Part shown: positions 1 to 13,659 of the stretch, piece after piece
How the letters are laid out: each line of letters opens with the position of its first letter
Position numbering within the stretch: position 1 is the stretch's first letter
Assembly (NCBI GenBank): GCA_038380795.1
Contig: CM076268.1
Coordinates: forward strand, 2,715,501 to 2,779,500
Source: Pyrocephalus nanus
Lineage: Eukaryota > Chordata > Aves > Passeriformes > Tyrannidae
DNA: 64,000 nt
Direction: 5' to 3'
Made by a program: the position numbers and the translations under genes
The notes under the pieces: generated by a model
The model's input: the letters and a program-made list of their open reading frames with translations, nothing else
What the model was told of the DNA's origin: nothing
The model's database searches: none

Positions 1-968
1 TCAGACCCGAACCTGAAGGTGTTCGTGGACACGTGTGTGGCATCACCCGATCCTCGTGACTTTAACACTCTGGCCTATGACATAGTCAGGAATGGGTAAG
101 GGCTTTCTTCAAGCTGTTAGAACCCCACCTGTGATCCGCATTTATTTAAAAGGATAGAGCCAGTCTGAGTTGGGTTACAACAGACTGTTTTTATTTTAAC
201 AGCATGAGCCTGGAAATAAGAAATTACATTTAGACCTTACTAACGTTTCATTTCAATTACTTCATCTTTGTCCTATGAGCAAAATTCAAAGTAGTGGGAG
301 CGACGTAAATGAGACAGTGAAAACTGGCAGCAGGACTCTGTAATCCTAGGAGTTTAATGTTTTAGTACAGCCAGGTCAAGCATTAGACTAACTTTTTTAT
401 GCCTTGCATAGCACAGATATTAGTAAGAGTCTGTTCTTCCTTCTTCTTATAGTGTCTTCCTCTGGGGAAAAAAGAAGAAGAGTTGTCAGTGATCTAGCTC
501 CTTCATAGGACTTAAATAAGCTTATATTTTTAAAGTCTATCTGCTGTGCAAGTTGCATTTTTAGCCCTTTCTTTTTAGTATCTGACTATGATATAGTTCA
601 TTTTTAATCTATTGCATTTTTGGAGGAATGTGCCCCTGTGCATCCCTGCAGACTAACCACCTTTCTTTTGGTTCCTTTCCAGGTGTCCCAGAGACTCTTC
701 CTACACCACCTTCTACTCCCCTTCCAGCCACTTCGCCCGGTTCAAATTCAACGCCTTTGAGTTCATCAGCCGCCACCCCTCGGTGTACCTGAAGTGTGAG
801 CTGATGGTCTGCAGGCTCGGGGACTACTCCTCCCACTGCTACCGGGGCTGCACCGGCAGGGCCAAGAGAGACACGAGTCCTGTCGAGGAAAAAGTGGACG
901 TGGTTGTCGGGCCGATTCGGCTCCGAGAAGGGGCTGCTCAGAGCGGGGATACTACTAAAGCCAAATAG
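1..968 (+). CDS. DMBT1: DMBT1 3' end: C-terminal half of ZP domain (partial gene)
   Basis: Two terminal exons, join(1..95, 683..968); the gene starts outside the window. The first exon reads in frame 1 and contains the ZP-C motif VFVDTCVASP. It ends in phase 2 at an AATGG|GTAAG donor. The second begins after a CCTTTCCAG acceptor and gives NGCPRDSS..., then LKCELMVC, HCYRGC, a basic cleavage site RAKR and the downstream hydrophobic patch VDVVVGPIRL, with a stop at 966-968. The CYRGC...KRD...EKVDVV arrangement is that of mammalian DMBT1, a secreted mucosal SRCR/CUB/ZP glycoprotein that binds bacteria. As in DMBT1, no transmembrane helix follows the ZP domain. No close polyadenylation signal is seen; an AATAAA at 2383-2388 is the first candidate and would mean a 1.4-kb 3' UTR. 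A nearby DMBT1 paralogue rather than the orthologue remains possible because only about 126 residues are visible. Confidence 0.88.
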
Positions 969-1264
969 ATTCCTCTCACATCTGCTCTGAGGTGACTTCA
1001 GGCCCCAAGAAAAGCCATAGCTCTGCGCTGCTGACACCTGTCACTCAAATCTGCTTTTGCCAACTTCGCCGTGAAAAGGAAGAGATCGACTCTTTGCAAG
1101 CCCCCTATTCTCACCTGCATATTTAAAATGTGTAACTGCTTTGGCTGTCCAAAAGGAGAGATTGCCTGTAACCCATTTTAGTGCTGTAACTCCTTGAATT
1201 GAACCAATTAGTTCCAATCTGCTCGTGTAATGGCACTTGGGGGACATGGTTTGGTGATGGACTT

Positions 1265-1340
1265 GTCTGTGCTAGTTTAATGGTTGGACTCAATGATCTT
1301 AAAGGTCTTTTCTAACCTAAATAATCCATGATTCCATGAT
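1265..1340 (+). mobile_element. CR1 LINE 3'-end fragment
   Basis: Carries the CR1 3' hallmark: TGGTTGGACTCAATGATCTT, then AAAGGTCTTTTCTAACCTAA, and a short terminal repeat of the ATTCCATGAT type. Truncated at the 5' side. Confidence 0.85.
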
Positions 1341-4103
1341 GGCCAGCTGGGAGCTAACACCCAGCCTCCCTGAGAAGCATTTCATTCCCTCAGTTGTCTG
1401 CTGCTTATGAAGCTGACTTTTAAGTTGTCAGCCCTGCCAGTATAAAGCCTGTCCGAATAGCTGAAAACAATGAATCTGTGATGGGATCTCTTACTTCTGA
1501 TTTCAGCCTGGGAACCATCCCTTTAATACAGGAGCTCTTTGTGCCCTGATCTTTAATATACTGAGATAAATCTCCACCAGCTTTCACTCATAGGGCTGGG
1601 CTCTTCTGAGCCTCCTCCCCAGGCGGTCCCCTCTGCTGCTGACAGCTCCCTCACACTGGCTGTTAGTGCTGTTGCCATCCTGGCAGCTGCAGTTTTTGTT
1701 CTTGATGGTTTTACTGCAAGAGCAGCACTGAAGAAACTGCTTTCACGTGGGAGAATGTCAGATCCAAGGTCAGCACCACCCACCAAATGGCTACAGGGCA
1801 AGTGTCACTTATTCTCCAGCCACCAAAATGCCTCACTGGTGACAGTCACACACGTGCCATTTGTAGGAAGCCGTGATATCTTCACCTGCAATGAATCCTG
1901 GCCTGCTAAAGTGCTTTAGAGTAGCTTTGTAATCCTAACATCTCTTAAAAAATCATCTCAAATAATTTCAATAGCCATGCCACAAGTTTTCTGATACAAC
2001 CATTTTATCATTTTTCTCTTCTTCAGTTCTCTTCTCACATCAGTCTAAAACCGTTTATCCGATGCCTCAGAATTTTGTGAGTTGGACTGAAAATGTGAAT
2101 GAGGTACCAAAAAATACTTCAAGGCTTATTAAAAGGAAGGAAAATTTAATTTGGAGAGAATGAGTCATGTCTGGAAAGGAAATGTAAACACTGATCTTAC
2201 CACAGCAAATGGAATTGTGCCTATGCAATATTCTAATTATTTTGAGCATTGCTTTTAATGCTAAATTTCTTGTTGAAATAATAATAGGACTGTGTTTATC
2301 TAATGCAGAGATTTCCAAGCCAAAAGTAATCCGTTTTGTGAGCAGTGTAATTTACAATCAAAAGAAGGAATGTTTACAAAGAAATAAATCTATTTTGTCT
2401 TTCAAATTAACGTCTCTGTGCTTTAAGTAACAAACAGATGTTTTACTGTGTTGAAGAGTGTGATCTCTTGGACTAAAAATTCCAAACGATGGAGTATTTG
2501 ACTTTCCAGTATTTGACATTCTGCCCATCAGGTTTTTTTTTAAACACTTCTACATGATGTTTTGAAGAGGTGTGAGGTACTTCTGTTGTCTGCAAGTGCT
2601 GGGTACAGCTCTCTGTGTGTGTCTACAGCAAGGAATTTTAAAGTCAGGAAACCGTAAAGGGGGGTTAAAAAAAAATTAAATAAAGTTTAGCAGGAAAAGA
2701 AAAGGTGTCCAAACCTCACAGGGAAGGCCTTGAAATGCTCTCTGGTTCCTCACTGATGGCAGAGGTATTTGCAAAGCTAAGAAGCAAGTTTTCACTTCTC
2801 TAGATTGAGTAAATCCAAATTCAAAATATGTTTAGTTAAAGATGTTCCTTTTCACTGACACACATCCTGAACCAGGTAAAACCATAAATCTCACCCAAAA
2901 AATCAATTCTCAGCCAGAAGACATTTCAATTCTCACAAAAATGTCCTTTAAAAGTTGAAAGACATTTAATATCTGCCCTCCAGAAGAGTTTTTGTTCAAA
3001 TTTTACTACTTTTGGCTGCTGATCACAAAATTATTTATTTTTTTTTTCCCCTTTGTGGCTGTGAGGAGTTTGGCTTCTCAGGGCTTACCCAGCCTTTCAG
3101 AATGTCTTGTGTGCATTCACAAATCAGACTGAAATATGCTGGAAATGCAAACACCCAAATCCCACATAAACATTTATCACTGGTGCATGAAAACATGAAA
3201 AGCAAGACCTGAGATTTTTTGCCTTTCATCTCATGGTTAAAAATACAAAGAATTAAAGCCAAAATGTAAACTGAATTTGTTTATTTGGCCTTTTGTTTTG
3301 GTTTTTTTGTTTATTTTGTGTGGGGTTAGTGTTGTGCCAGTCTCACAGTGAAGCCTGGTGCCTGAAAGTACCAGCAAGCAAAAATTAGCAAGTTTTGGCT
3401 GCGATAGAGTTAATTTTCTTCCTAGTAGCTGGTACAGTGCTGTGCTTGAATCCCTAGCAATTTGGTTTCAAATACATGCATATTTTTTTTTAGGAAATAA
3501 TTTCACAGGGTCTATAAGTTCCCAAAGTTTTGCTATTCCCAGAGTTACAAGGCCACCTATTTGGCCAGCACTGGGTTTGAAGCAAAGCTCAGAAGCAAAA
3601 TCCTTGTTTGCTTGTTTGTCTTGCTGAATTTCCCGTGCTTTGCTGTCCTGTTTATCTTTCTATTCTAATTTTGGATTATGAAGCAGATAATTCAGCTCTG
3701 CAGTCCTCCTTCCCAGGAACCCACTAGAATAATATTTATAATTGGGTATAAATAAACATTGTTTTGTTTCTGCATCTCGTAGCTAGAAAGCAGATTCATC
3801 TTTCAGTTGTTAATAACAAATCCTCATGCAGACTGAGATTTAAAAAAGCCAATTAGAGTTTGCAGGGTATGTGCAAGAAACATGATTTTTTTTGCTTTTG
3901 TTATTTTCCCCCCATCCTATCCCATAGAATCCTACAGATATTCATTGACACCAAGCTGAATTAAGCAGCTAAGCATAATCTTCTGCCCATAGTTTGGGCT
4001 TTAGGAGTCTTTTAATGCCTGAGCCCAAAAGCTTGCACCAAATTCCAGTTAAATGGCTAGAGGAATACACTCTGGAGATCACTTCACTTGACTCATAATT
4101 TGA

Positions 4104-4170
4104 TTTTTTTTTTTTTTTTAATTAACTGCATCTAATGCGTTAACTGCATTTTTTTTTAATTAACTGCATC
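4104..4170 (+). repeat. Short direct repeat, T-run plus AATTAACTGCATC
   Basis: The string of T's followed by AATTAACTGCATC occurs twice, ending near 4132 and 4170. A partial third TTAACTGCAT lies between them. It looks like a local duplication in AT-rich intergenic DNA; no function is implied. Confidence 0.6.
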
Positions 4171-4499
4171 AGACTCACCAACTCACCACCCAGTTTTAAC
4201 AGGGTTGCTCCAGGCTCTACCTTTAAAAGGAAATGAGGCAGAGAGAAACAGCACATGCTATTTGAGACTGACCCACCACAGCCACATAAAAACTACTGCA
4301 GTCCTTTGCTCTCCAGCACCCCTAAGCCCAAGCAAAATTTTTTCCCCCACACACTTTCTGTTAAATGCCTTTTGTTACAGTATTTTCCTTTTTTATTTGC
4401 TTTTTGTTATTTTGGCAGTTCATTTATCATGTATTTATTTATGTTGCTATTTATTTGTGGGGTTTTGTTTGTAATTATTATTTTATGTATTATTTATTA

Positions 4500-4677
4500 A
4501 CCTGGAACATTGTTGGCCAGAGAAGCTGTGGCTGCTCCATCCCTGGAAGTGTCCAAGGCCAGGTTGGACGGGGCTTGGAGCAACCTGGGCTAGTGGAAGG
4601 TGTCCCTGCCCATGGCAGGGGGTGGAATGAGATGATCTTGAAGGTGCTTTCCAACCCAAACTATTCTAGCATTCTGT
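4500..4677 (+). mobile_element. CR1 LINE 3'-end fragment
   Basis: Shows the conserved CR1 run AGAAGCTGTGGCTGCTCCAT, then GTGTCCAAGGCCAGGTTGGA and the 3' end GATCTTGAAGGTGCTTTCCA followed by ATTCTAGCATTCTG. Confidence 0.9.
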
Positions 4678-5284
4678 TTTCATGGGGGTTTTACTTTATT
4701 TTTTATCTGTTTGGCAGTGTTTGGGAAAAACTAAGGAGACATTAAAATCCTCATAGCACTTGTATATGTCAGATTTTCTCTCTCAGACCCAAGAACCATG
4801 ACACAAAAAGTCTACTTTAATGACATCCCTCCTGGCTGAGGAAACACATCAGTGACCCATCTGCGTCACTGGGAGTGAGATTTGTTTTCCTTTCCTAGAA
4901 CAACACTTGGATCACCTCTTTTGCCCTGAATCAGCGGGTACCCATCCAAGCAGATTTTTTTTCCTTCTTCTCTCTCAAATAAGTGGATTAGTCACAGGGT
5001 GTAATGTAGAAATTAATTGTACTGTTGCTGTTCTAAAGTCTGAATGACTGCCATCTCTTTTCTTAGTTTTTTTTTTCCCTTTTTTTCAGGAACTGTAGTT
5101 GGAAAGAGATGAGTTCTCTCTTTCCTCCTGGTGATCCATACTGAGGTGTTTCTGAAGCATTTGGCATTAATTGTCACCATCTTCCACTGCTAATCCTGGA
5201 CTCAAGCAGGGCTTTGTTCCATGACATATGATGAAAATTATGTTGATATGAGGGCTCTGTTCTCCCATGAAGGGAGGTGTGAGG

Positions 5285-5615
5285 GACCATGACTTCATAC
5301 AACAACCTTAGAGGAGGTTGCAGCCAGCTGGAGGTTGGTCTCTTCTCCTGAGGAACAAGCAACAGGACAAGAGGAAGGAGCCTCAGGTTGTGCCAGGGGA
5401 GTTTTAGAGTGGATGTTAGGGAAAATTTCTTCACAGGAAGGGATGGTCAAGCTGGAACAAACTGCCCAGGGCAGTGGTGGAGTCTCCATCCCTGGAGGGA
5501 TTTAAAAGCCGTGTAGATGTGGCACAGGGGTTAGTGGTGGCCTTGGCAGTGCTGAATAAACAGTTGTACTTGATGGTCTTATAGAGAGCTTTTCCAACCT
5601 AAATGATTCTCTGTG
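5285..5615 (+). mobile_element. CR1 LINE 3'-end fragment
   Basis: A longer CR1 piece. It includes GGATGTTAGGGAAAATTTCT, the ACTGCCCAGGGCAGTGGTGG segment, ATCCCTGGAGGGATTTAAAA and the 3' end CTTTTCCAACCTAAATGATT. Confidence 0.9.
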
Positions 5616-8179
5616 GCAAAGCCAGGCCTTCTTTCCAAAATGCTGGATCCTTCCATCCCTTTTTTCAGGCTCAGAGAGCCACCTGTGTAGCCCCAGTTGC
5701 AGAAGGGAGGCCAAAATTTGTTGCTTCAGCTTCTTTTCAAGCTCTTGAGCGAGGGCAGCGTTCATTGGAGAGCTGCACTCTCAGCATGTAGAGTAAACAC
5801 TTGATCTAAGCCTTGCCAGTGGGAAACAAGCCTTCTTTGTTCCAGAAGTTCACTGTATTTCGGCAAGGAATGCATTGTTGAGGAAGACAAGTGGGGTGCT
5901 CTCTGCCAGCACTGCAAGGATTCACCCAGGCATCACATGAGATGCTTCCCAAGGGCAGTGAAGTCTGGCAGCTGCGGTGACACTTGCAGGTCAAGCTGAA
6001 AATTAACTGTTTGAGATGCAAGTTATAATTTGTACAGTCTTTAGGTGTTTCTGGCATTGCATTTTGAAAAAAAAAAAAAAATCATTTTGTTTCCCAGCAG
6101 AAAAGGCAGTCCATTGCCCTGGAAATGCTTTCTCCCTGGCTGCCTTTGGATATTCCAAGGGAAGGGTTTAACAGTCCCATAGTCCCACAGAAGAGAAAGG
6201 CTCCAAACAGTAATTCCTCAAAAAAAAAAAAAAAAGGCATTAGAAATAAGGTCTCAAACAAAAAAGAAAAAAAAAATCTAGAATGCTTTTAGAAGTTAAA
6301 AGTAATTCCACTTTATTAAATTACATTGGCCATGGCTGCTCTTTCAGGTTCTTGCCTTCCAGTAACATTTCCCCTGTAGCATTCAAACATCCCTTGATTT
6401 TATTTTGATTTACCTTGGATTTTTATTTCAGTGACTACGTTGTCTTATTTACACAATTTTTAATCACTAACACTTTAAAAATTCATTTTTTCCCCTTCAG
6501 CCATAAACTTATTTGTTTCAAAACCGGTGTGACTTCTGTTGTGGACTTGTAACAGTCTTGAGACAAGGTGCAATAATCTGCTTCTTGCTGCTTCAATAAC
6601 ATTTTTAGCACAATGTGCACTGCCCCATTTCCGAGATAAATGTTGCAGTTACTGCAGTGACTGAAAACTCCACCCAGAAATGACTGACCCTTTTCACCTT
6701 CACAGCTGCCACAGGACCTGAAGCAACAGGTCACAAGGAATTTTATAGTTTTGTCAAGCTGAAAAATGCCCCCCTGAACCAGAAAACTCATTCCTCAGGA
6801 GCATTGTGCCCCTTTTCACAGCCAGATTGTTGCCAAATCTCCGTCCTGCTCAGAGCCCTTCCCTCCTTTTTTTTTTTTTTTCTTTTTAATCAATATTTGA
6901 CATGTCAAACTTCCACCCGACCAAGATTCAAAATCTTTCAGAGCATTTTAGCCAGTGTCACTCAGAGTCCATCCAGTACTATCACACTCTTTTAATCACC
7001 TGTAATCTCTGCTAACCAGTTCTGTTTGCTCACTACCCAGGCTGGGGAGGAGCACCCAAAAGCAATCCCGAGGCACATTCTGCCCTTACAGAACCAACAA
7101 GCTTTCACACAGGAGACTCTTCACGAACTTAAGGCCCTAATCCCACCTATCTCACCTTGACAAAGCTCCTATTGAATGCCTGCAGATCGTTTATTTGAGT
7201 GAGATCATCAGGATGAAACAAATCCCAAGGTTTGGGGTCACGACTCCTCGGCAGCCCAGGGGCAGGAATCAACGAGAAGGAACCAGGGCTGTGTCAGATC
7301 CCTCTGAAGAAGGATATGTTGTGATCTTCTGGCCATTCTAGGTCCTTACCCAAATTTAACCCCGGCAATTTTTTTTAATGTCTGTCAGCTGGTGAGAAAG
7401 TTGCAAAGTTGTCCCGCTCTCCGTTGATTTTTCAAGTTGTTAGCAAGGAAAGGCAGCTCATCATGTCATGTGTCATCATTTTTCTCGCCTTCAGAACACA
7501 TTTCTGTCTTGAAATAATTTTCCCTAGCATGAACTTCCTCTTTAAATTAATTATTACTGATTTACATCTTCAGTTTCTTTGGTAGTTTCTGCATATGGAA
7601 ACCTTCTTAAAATACAGTTTATTTTGAGCAGAATGAAAGCACTAATATTGCTTTGCATAGTTTTCATGAGGCTAACCATGGATTTTTAAAGAGAATAAAT
7701 AAATGAAACTGAAATGTAATGTATCTGGTTTGCCACAGTATGGAAAGGATGGGACTTTCTGTGAGTGAAAAATTTGTTTCTGTGGATCAGGTTACTAAAA
7801 GCCCCAAGTCTTAAAAAAAGAAAAGGCATTGCATAAACCAGCATTTTATCTGTTGGTAGAATTACCTCACACACAAAAGAGGCCTAAGAGACTCTTTCCA
7901 CTTCATAATGAAACTCCAGGGCCCTTCAGTGATGTTAAAATGCAAGGAGAAAAGAAAATTCAGTTATAAGTAAGTCATGGTCACACTGGCTTGATTAACC
8001 TCTTCTCTTGGTCACCTTTGCCTCAGTGAGTTGAACCTTGATTTTCCTCTACTAATTTAAATACTTCATTGCAAATATATCAATAGATAAACACCCACCA
8101 GCATTTGTCTAACACAGTTAATTTATTTCCCTGCTACTAATTTCACAACCAGTATTCAGCTGGTAATAAATCAGTATAC

Positions 8180-8325
8180 AGAGAATCATGGAATGGTTTG
8201 GATTTGGAAAGGACCTTAAAAATCCTCTTTTTCCAACTCCCTGCCACAGGCAGGAACACCTTCCACTAAACCAGGTTGCTCAGAGCCTCATCCAACCTGG
8301 CCTTGAAAAACTGATTTAGATAACT
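8180..8325 (-). mobile_element. CR1 LINE fragment, inverted
   Basis: Begins with AGAATCATGGAATGGTTTGG, the reverse complement of the CR1 3' end, and continues through AGGAACACCTTCCACTAAAC and CATCCAACCTGGCCTTGAAA. Confidence 0.9.
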
Positions 8326-11300
8326 GTGAACATCTGCCTGGTCCAAACCAGGGATCTTTGGGTCAAACAGTGACCCAGAAAAAGACAAAGGATTTCAAAT
8401 TCCCCCACAATGACACTGTAGGTCTGCTGGCACCAATGAAATTCCTGTCTCCACCTTCCCTGGAGAGAATCCAATAGCCCCCATGATACACTAGATCAGC
8501 TTCAGAATATTCCAGAATTTTAATTTAGTGGTTTGGCAACCTATAAAGCCCTATCTCCTTCTCTGCACAGGGAAATGCACTTCTCATTAATTTATTTCTT
8601 CGGAAATGCAACCAAAGCTGCTAAGATAACAATGTTCATGTTGTTCATATTTTCCTATTTTTAACCCACAGCTTCTAGAGGACACAGGAGATCTGCTGAG
8701 TCCCATCATTCCTTTACTTGATCAAGTTTAAGAATTGGGCATTTACTGGTAACTAAATTTTGCATTTGTCTGATGCAAAGGGTGAAAGAAAACAGTTATT
8801 CAAAGAGGACAGAAAAGTGCCATGCTGTAGTCCTTCAAATGCTGTGGATGATTGTGGAGGACTCAAATGCTGAGAAACCACCCTGAAAAACAGTGCAAGG
8901 TGATCAGAACTCAGCACAGAGTGAAAATCAGACTCCCTCAGCCCCTCTCACTGCTCAGCAAATCACACTGCAAGCAGATGGAAGTCTTGGATACACTTTC
9001 AGAAATTTATCACAGTAAAGTGTCCTTCACACGTACCTGTTTGGCCTCTCTGGACTTCTCAGTGAAGAATAATGAAGAATAGCTTTTTCCCAACTAATTT
9101 CATCTATTACAAAGTCAAAAAGTCAGCAGGAATCATGCAAGGGTCCTGCTGAAGTTCTCTAATACTGCATTAAAAAAAAAAAACAACAAAAAAACCTTGA
9201 GTTTCATGCTGGCACAGCTCCCAGCGTTTTCTCCAGAGAAACATTAGTGAATTTATCTAATCAGCTTTGTTTCCTGAGTTAAACACTCCTCATGAGAAGG
9301 AGCATCAGGAGGAGTCAATTAATCCAAATCAGTGGAAGCACTGGCTCAGGGTTCTCCTCTCTCCTCTACTGTGATTTGAGCTTTTTTTTTTAACTTTAAT
9401 TTGGGAGTTGATTGGGTTGAGGGTTGCCTGTTTATGTGTTATCTCTGTGCACTTTTTAATCAATAATGCAGTGATTAATGTTATGTAGAGATGCCTCTGA
9501 ATTAAAATCCTGAAAATCTGTTATGGTCTCCCCAGAGAAAAAGCTCTAAATAGAAATGTAGCTTTCAAAAATGAATTTTATTCTCCACAAGAATCAGACT
9601 TAGTTAGATTGTGCACTTCAGTCCACGTGTCTTGCTGCACTGATTTTCCTGTCAAAATCTACTCCAATGTAAAGGCAGTATTGGTGACATCTCCATTCCT
9701 GGCACCCCCCTGTGCACTGAAAAGCCACTAAAAGGTTTGCAGTGACAAATGTTTAGGGGCTGCTGGAGAATGTTTAAAGGTTCTGGTGGTACTCCATGTG
9801 ACCCCCGCCCATGGTACCTGCTGAGGTCAAAGGGATTTGTCAGGAGCTGAGAAAACCTTCCCACTAAGACCATTGTCCACATGGAAGTGGAAAAAGCAGG
9901 AAAAGCTGCGAGAATGCAGCACGTGCCAAGGTAAGCAAGGTGTGTTGACACAAAGCCTTAGCTGGGCAGAGGGATGAAATGACCCGTCCCGCCATGGGTG
10001 CAGCCAAGGTCACCAAAACCCCTTGACTTTGGCATAACCTGCACCTCTGGCAAAGATTTTTCCCTCCCAGGGGTGGACTGAGGCTTCCAGAGACCCGATG
10101 GTGAATCCTCACCCCAAGGCAACTCTCCTCTGGGACTGGAAAGCCAGACCCACCCAATACTCAGTTTTGTCCAAAGAAGGTGGCTGCAGAGGGAAAGTTT
10201 CCACTTTAGCAGTAAATTAACCCTAAAGAGAAGGAACCTGCCTGCAGATTATGTTATCACAGGTGTGATTCACTTCACCTGGGATTTGCCCTTTCCTCTA
10301 ATCATTCTTTAGTATGCAAAAATACCTTTCACTTCAGAACTTCCTGGACTTCCACTCGTGGCAGGGCACTGGTCATGGCCAGCACCTGGCTGTAGGAAAC
10401 ACAAAAGGGTTGAATAAAAAACAGGATTTTCTGTCTAAGAAATCTACTAAAAGTGCAGAAGGTATATCTAAAAAAATAACAAATGTATTACTGTGTCATG
10501 GGAAAAAAAAAGAGCCCCATTTTGTGAGTTCACACACATTAGTGATTCCTTTCTTTCGAAGAAGAGGAAATAAAAAGATCAGAAGCTGATGGCTCTGCTA
10601 CTGGCATGAGAAATAGGCTGTGAACAATGGCCTCTCCTTCCCTTTCTCCAAAATATTTGTATGAAAAATACACCTACAGGAGAAAGGCACTCAGCCCTAG
10701 TTTGTTCCTTCAAAAGCACCTCAGTGAAATTTTTCACAATTATTAGACACAAGAGCTGCCAGGCGTGGTGGGTTATAATCTCTGTAAGGGATGATGAGGG
10801 AAGAGCTGCAAGGGCAGATGAAACAGGTGGATGTCCTGCTCTTTCTAGCTGTCTCTTTTGCCTGTGTTTGTTTTCCCCTCTCCTCGCTTTTAAAGGTATT
10901 TTCTGAAGTCGAGGCCTCTTTCCAGACTCCACAACAGCCCTGTGGTGTCGGAGCATCTTTCCCAGCCCCGTTCACGCTTCCCAAGGACAGTGCCTCGCTG
11001 CCCTCCGGTGGCAGCAGCCCCCAGAACAGCCTCATTTTCCCTCTGCTTTTAGCCCCGTTCAGCCCCAGACCCTTGTGGAAATTATACCACTCATTTTCCC
11101 TAAAAATGAGACGTTTAAATGCCTTTGGTGAGCTCACTTCTGTTTGTAAATGCTGGAGGAGCTGCAGAGCAGGGTGTGAAAATGTGTACCTCTGTCTGTG
11201 TGTGCACACACATATCCCACACTTCATGCATGCTATTTCCCAAATATTCAGATGCTGCACTTCAAAACACAAAATACACACTGAAATTCATATGCAGTCA

Positions 11301-11604
11301 GAAAGAGCTGAAAAAAAAAAAGTAGCTATTTGCAGAGAGAAGCAGTTTTGCCACTGCAACAGAACTTCACTCCATGAAGAAAGATTAACACCCAACCACC
11401 AGCATAAAGCTACTTCATGACAGACAAATGCTGCTTGTTTTCTGTGAGCAGATTTTGATAGATTTCTCTAAGAATATGTTCTGGGAAACAGCTTTGCTCT
11501 TCCAAGACCACAAAGGTCAGCCCTACTGTCATCACTGCTGGTTCCTGCCACGCAGGATTAGTCTGCTTGCTTACCTTTGGACTGAAATCTTACTCCTTCC
11601 TTTC

Positions 11605-11980
11605 TGGTCATAGAATTATACAATTATTTGGGTTGAAAGGGCTCTTAAAGCTCCTGTAGTTCCAACCCCTGTCGTGGGCAGGGACACCTTCCACTGTCCC
11701 AGGTTTCTCAGAGCTCCATCCAAACTGGCCTTGGACACTTCCAGGGATGGGGCAGCCACAGCTTCTCTGGGCAACCTGTGCCAGGGCCTGCCCACCCTCA
11801 CAGGGAAGGATTTCTTCAAAGTATCCCATCTAACCCTGCTCTCTGACAGTTTAAAGCCATTCCCCCTTGTCCTGTCCCTCCAGGCCCTTATCCCTAGTCC
11901 CTCTCCAGCTCTCTTGGAGCTCCTTTAGGCACTGGAAGGGGCTCTAAGGTTTCCCTGAAGCCTTCTCCAAGCTGATCAAC
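11605..11980 (-). mobile_element. CR1 LINE fragment, inverted
   Basis: A reverse-complement CR1 of about 375 bp. It starts at CATAGAATTATACAATTATT, passes through the diagnostic GGGATGGGGCAGCCACAGCT and CTTGTCCTGTCCCTCCAGGC, and ends near CCTTCTCCAAGCTGA. It explains the overlapping open frames seen on both strands here. Confidence 0.9.
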
Positions 11981-13614
11981 TCATCCTGTCACACTGTGAC
12001 ACTGGACACACCTTCTGCCCCCTCTGGTACCTGCCACCATTAATGCTTAAGAGGGTGCAAAACAGCCTGAGATGAGATCCAGCCTCATCAGGCAAGAGCT
12101 GGGTGGTAGAATCCTCAGCCCTCTGCATGTTTGGTGGGAATAATGACTCCTTTTGGACCTGCTTCACAAAAGAGACTGAGGAATGCTGAAAAAGCAAATA
12201 TTGATGCTGCTTCTTATTCAAGATACTTGCATTCAGTCATATTCCCCAAACCTTCCCTTCCTGTATAGAGGCTTAGTTTGTGAATAGATTGGCTGCCTAC
12301 AACTAGATAATGTGAGTTACTTCCCCACTTTCCATTAACATCCATTCTCCTGCTGCATGGGATTTCTTGGGCAAGTAGCTTTACTGCTGAGTACACTTCT
12401 GGCTGAGTCAGCAGAGAGGCACAGCTATTTCCACAGGAATCTACCCTTCCTAGGGAGAATATAGTTCCAAGGAAATTACTACCCATACAGTGTTTCAACC
12501 CAACTTAGAGCTACATGGAGAGAAATATATTGATAAAAATGTACCATAAACCCACTGAGTCAGTGCAGGAAATTATGCTGAATTCAAGCAATATACATGC
12601 AGAGAAGTGGGAGTTTAAGAAAAGTGCTCATGGAAAGAAAGAATTGGTGTTCACTTTTAATTCAGAAAAGAAAATTTAGTTCTGTTTTTTTACTGTAGAT
12701 GAGACTCATCTCCCTCCTGACAGTACAGAGTGAGGCAGAGCAGGAGCCACCCTCAGGGGTGTCAGAGGCCATGGGGGTGCTGACACCACCCCCTCATGCC
12801 AGGGAGAAGATTGAGTGGCTGGAAGGATCCTGCTGCATCCAGGGGTTTGAGAGAGGACAATCTTACCCAGGTAAATTGGATGGCCTTCCTGGGTAGGGTT
12901 CCCTTTTCCCGTGCAAGTCACAGCATAAAACCCTGTTCCTAGTGAAAAATGTGTTGATAGCACCTTCTAGCCCTTTTTTGTCCTATTTTCTTTGGTTGCT
13001 GTAGTTCTTCTTACCCATCCTTACCTTGGCCAACATCTCTTGCACCTATTTTATTGATCTGGGGGCTGCAAGTAACAGGGAGACAACTGCAGATCTGACC
13101 CACACTGAAGGGATCCACTCCCAGGTTAAAGAGGAGTCAGAAAAGGAAGAAAAAAACAACATAGAAACTGCTTCTTACAGGAGCAATTTGTGGCACACAA
13201 AGAGAACTTGTTTGAGACTTCCCTGACATTTTTAGGGTGCTAATCCTTTGGCACAATTCTCTCACCAGTTTAATCTGGTTTAGTATGGTTGTAAACTGGA
13301 AACTGTCTTAATGGGTAGCACAAGAGTCCTTACCAAACAGCCTAATCTCCAAAAGCAAATCACAGCTTCCTGGAACAACCACATCATCAGCACAGGGCCA
13401 CGGAGGTGCCCGGGGAGTGTTTGGGAAGGTCTCCATAGCCAGTCCGGAGCAGCTCCGTGATCTGGATCTCCTCATCCGGGTGTCTGGATGTACCCTGAGA
13501 AACGAAAATACCCAGTAAATCACTTCCTTGGCATCGCTCTGGAAGTTCAGGAGGAGAGATCAAGTTGCACAACACACACACACATCCCTTTGATGCAGCC
13601 CAGAGCCCATCCAG

Positions 13615-13620
13615 TATAAA
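13615..13620 (+). promoter_or_regulatory. TATA box of the SRCR/mucin/ZP-like gene
   Basis: TATAAA in CCAGTATAAATTTGG, 45 bp upstream of the predicted start codon at 13660. This spacing fits a transcription start near 13645 with a very short 5' UTR. CUZD1 downstream has the same promoter style. Confidence 0.7.
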
Positions 13621-13659
13621 TTTGGAGGCTGAGCTGGGTCAGACCAGACCACAAGCACA

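Larger units (their letters stand above)
969..13614. other. Intergenic region, no supported gene
   Basis: About 12.6 kb between the DMBT1 end and the next promoter. I found CR1 fragments (listed separately), several A/T homopolymers (for example 6066-6079 and 6222-6235) and AT-rich unique sequence. No stretch pairs a plausible open frame with flanking splice sites and recognisable protein similarity. The longest overlapping frames, near 10.7-11.4 kb, lie on opposite strands and resemble no family I know. The first 1-2 kb probably includes the DMBT1 3' UTR. Confidence 0.6.

Noticed and set aside
2067..2430. Open frames on both strands near 2.1-2.4 kb
   Set aside because: AT-rich, no homology, within the probable DMBT1 3' UTR or flank.
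10721..11420. Overlapping open frames of 186 and 209 codons on opposite strands
   Set aside because: No recognisable domain, no supporting splice or promoter context; two long frames facing each other in the same stretch suggest chance openness.
13308..13581. Minus-strand frames just upstream of the SRCR/mucin gene promoter
   Set aside because: Some codon-like look, but no homology I can name and no splice partners; more likely promoter-proximal unique DNA.
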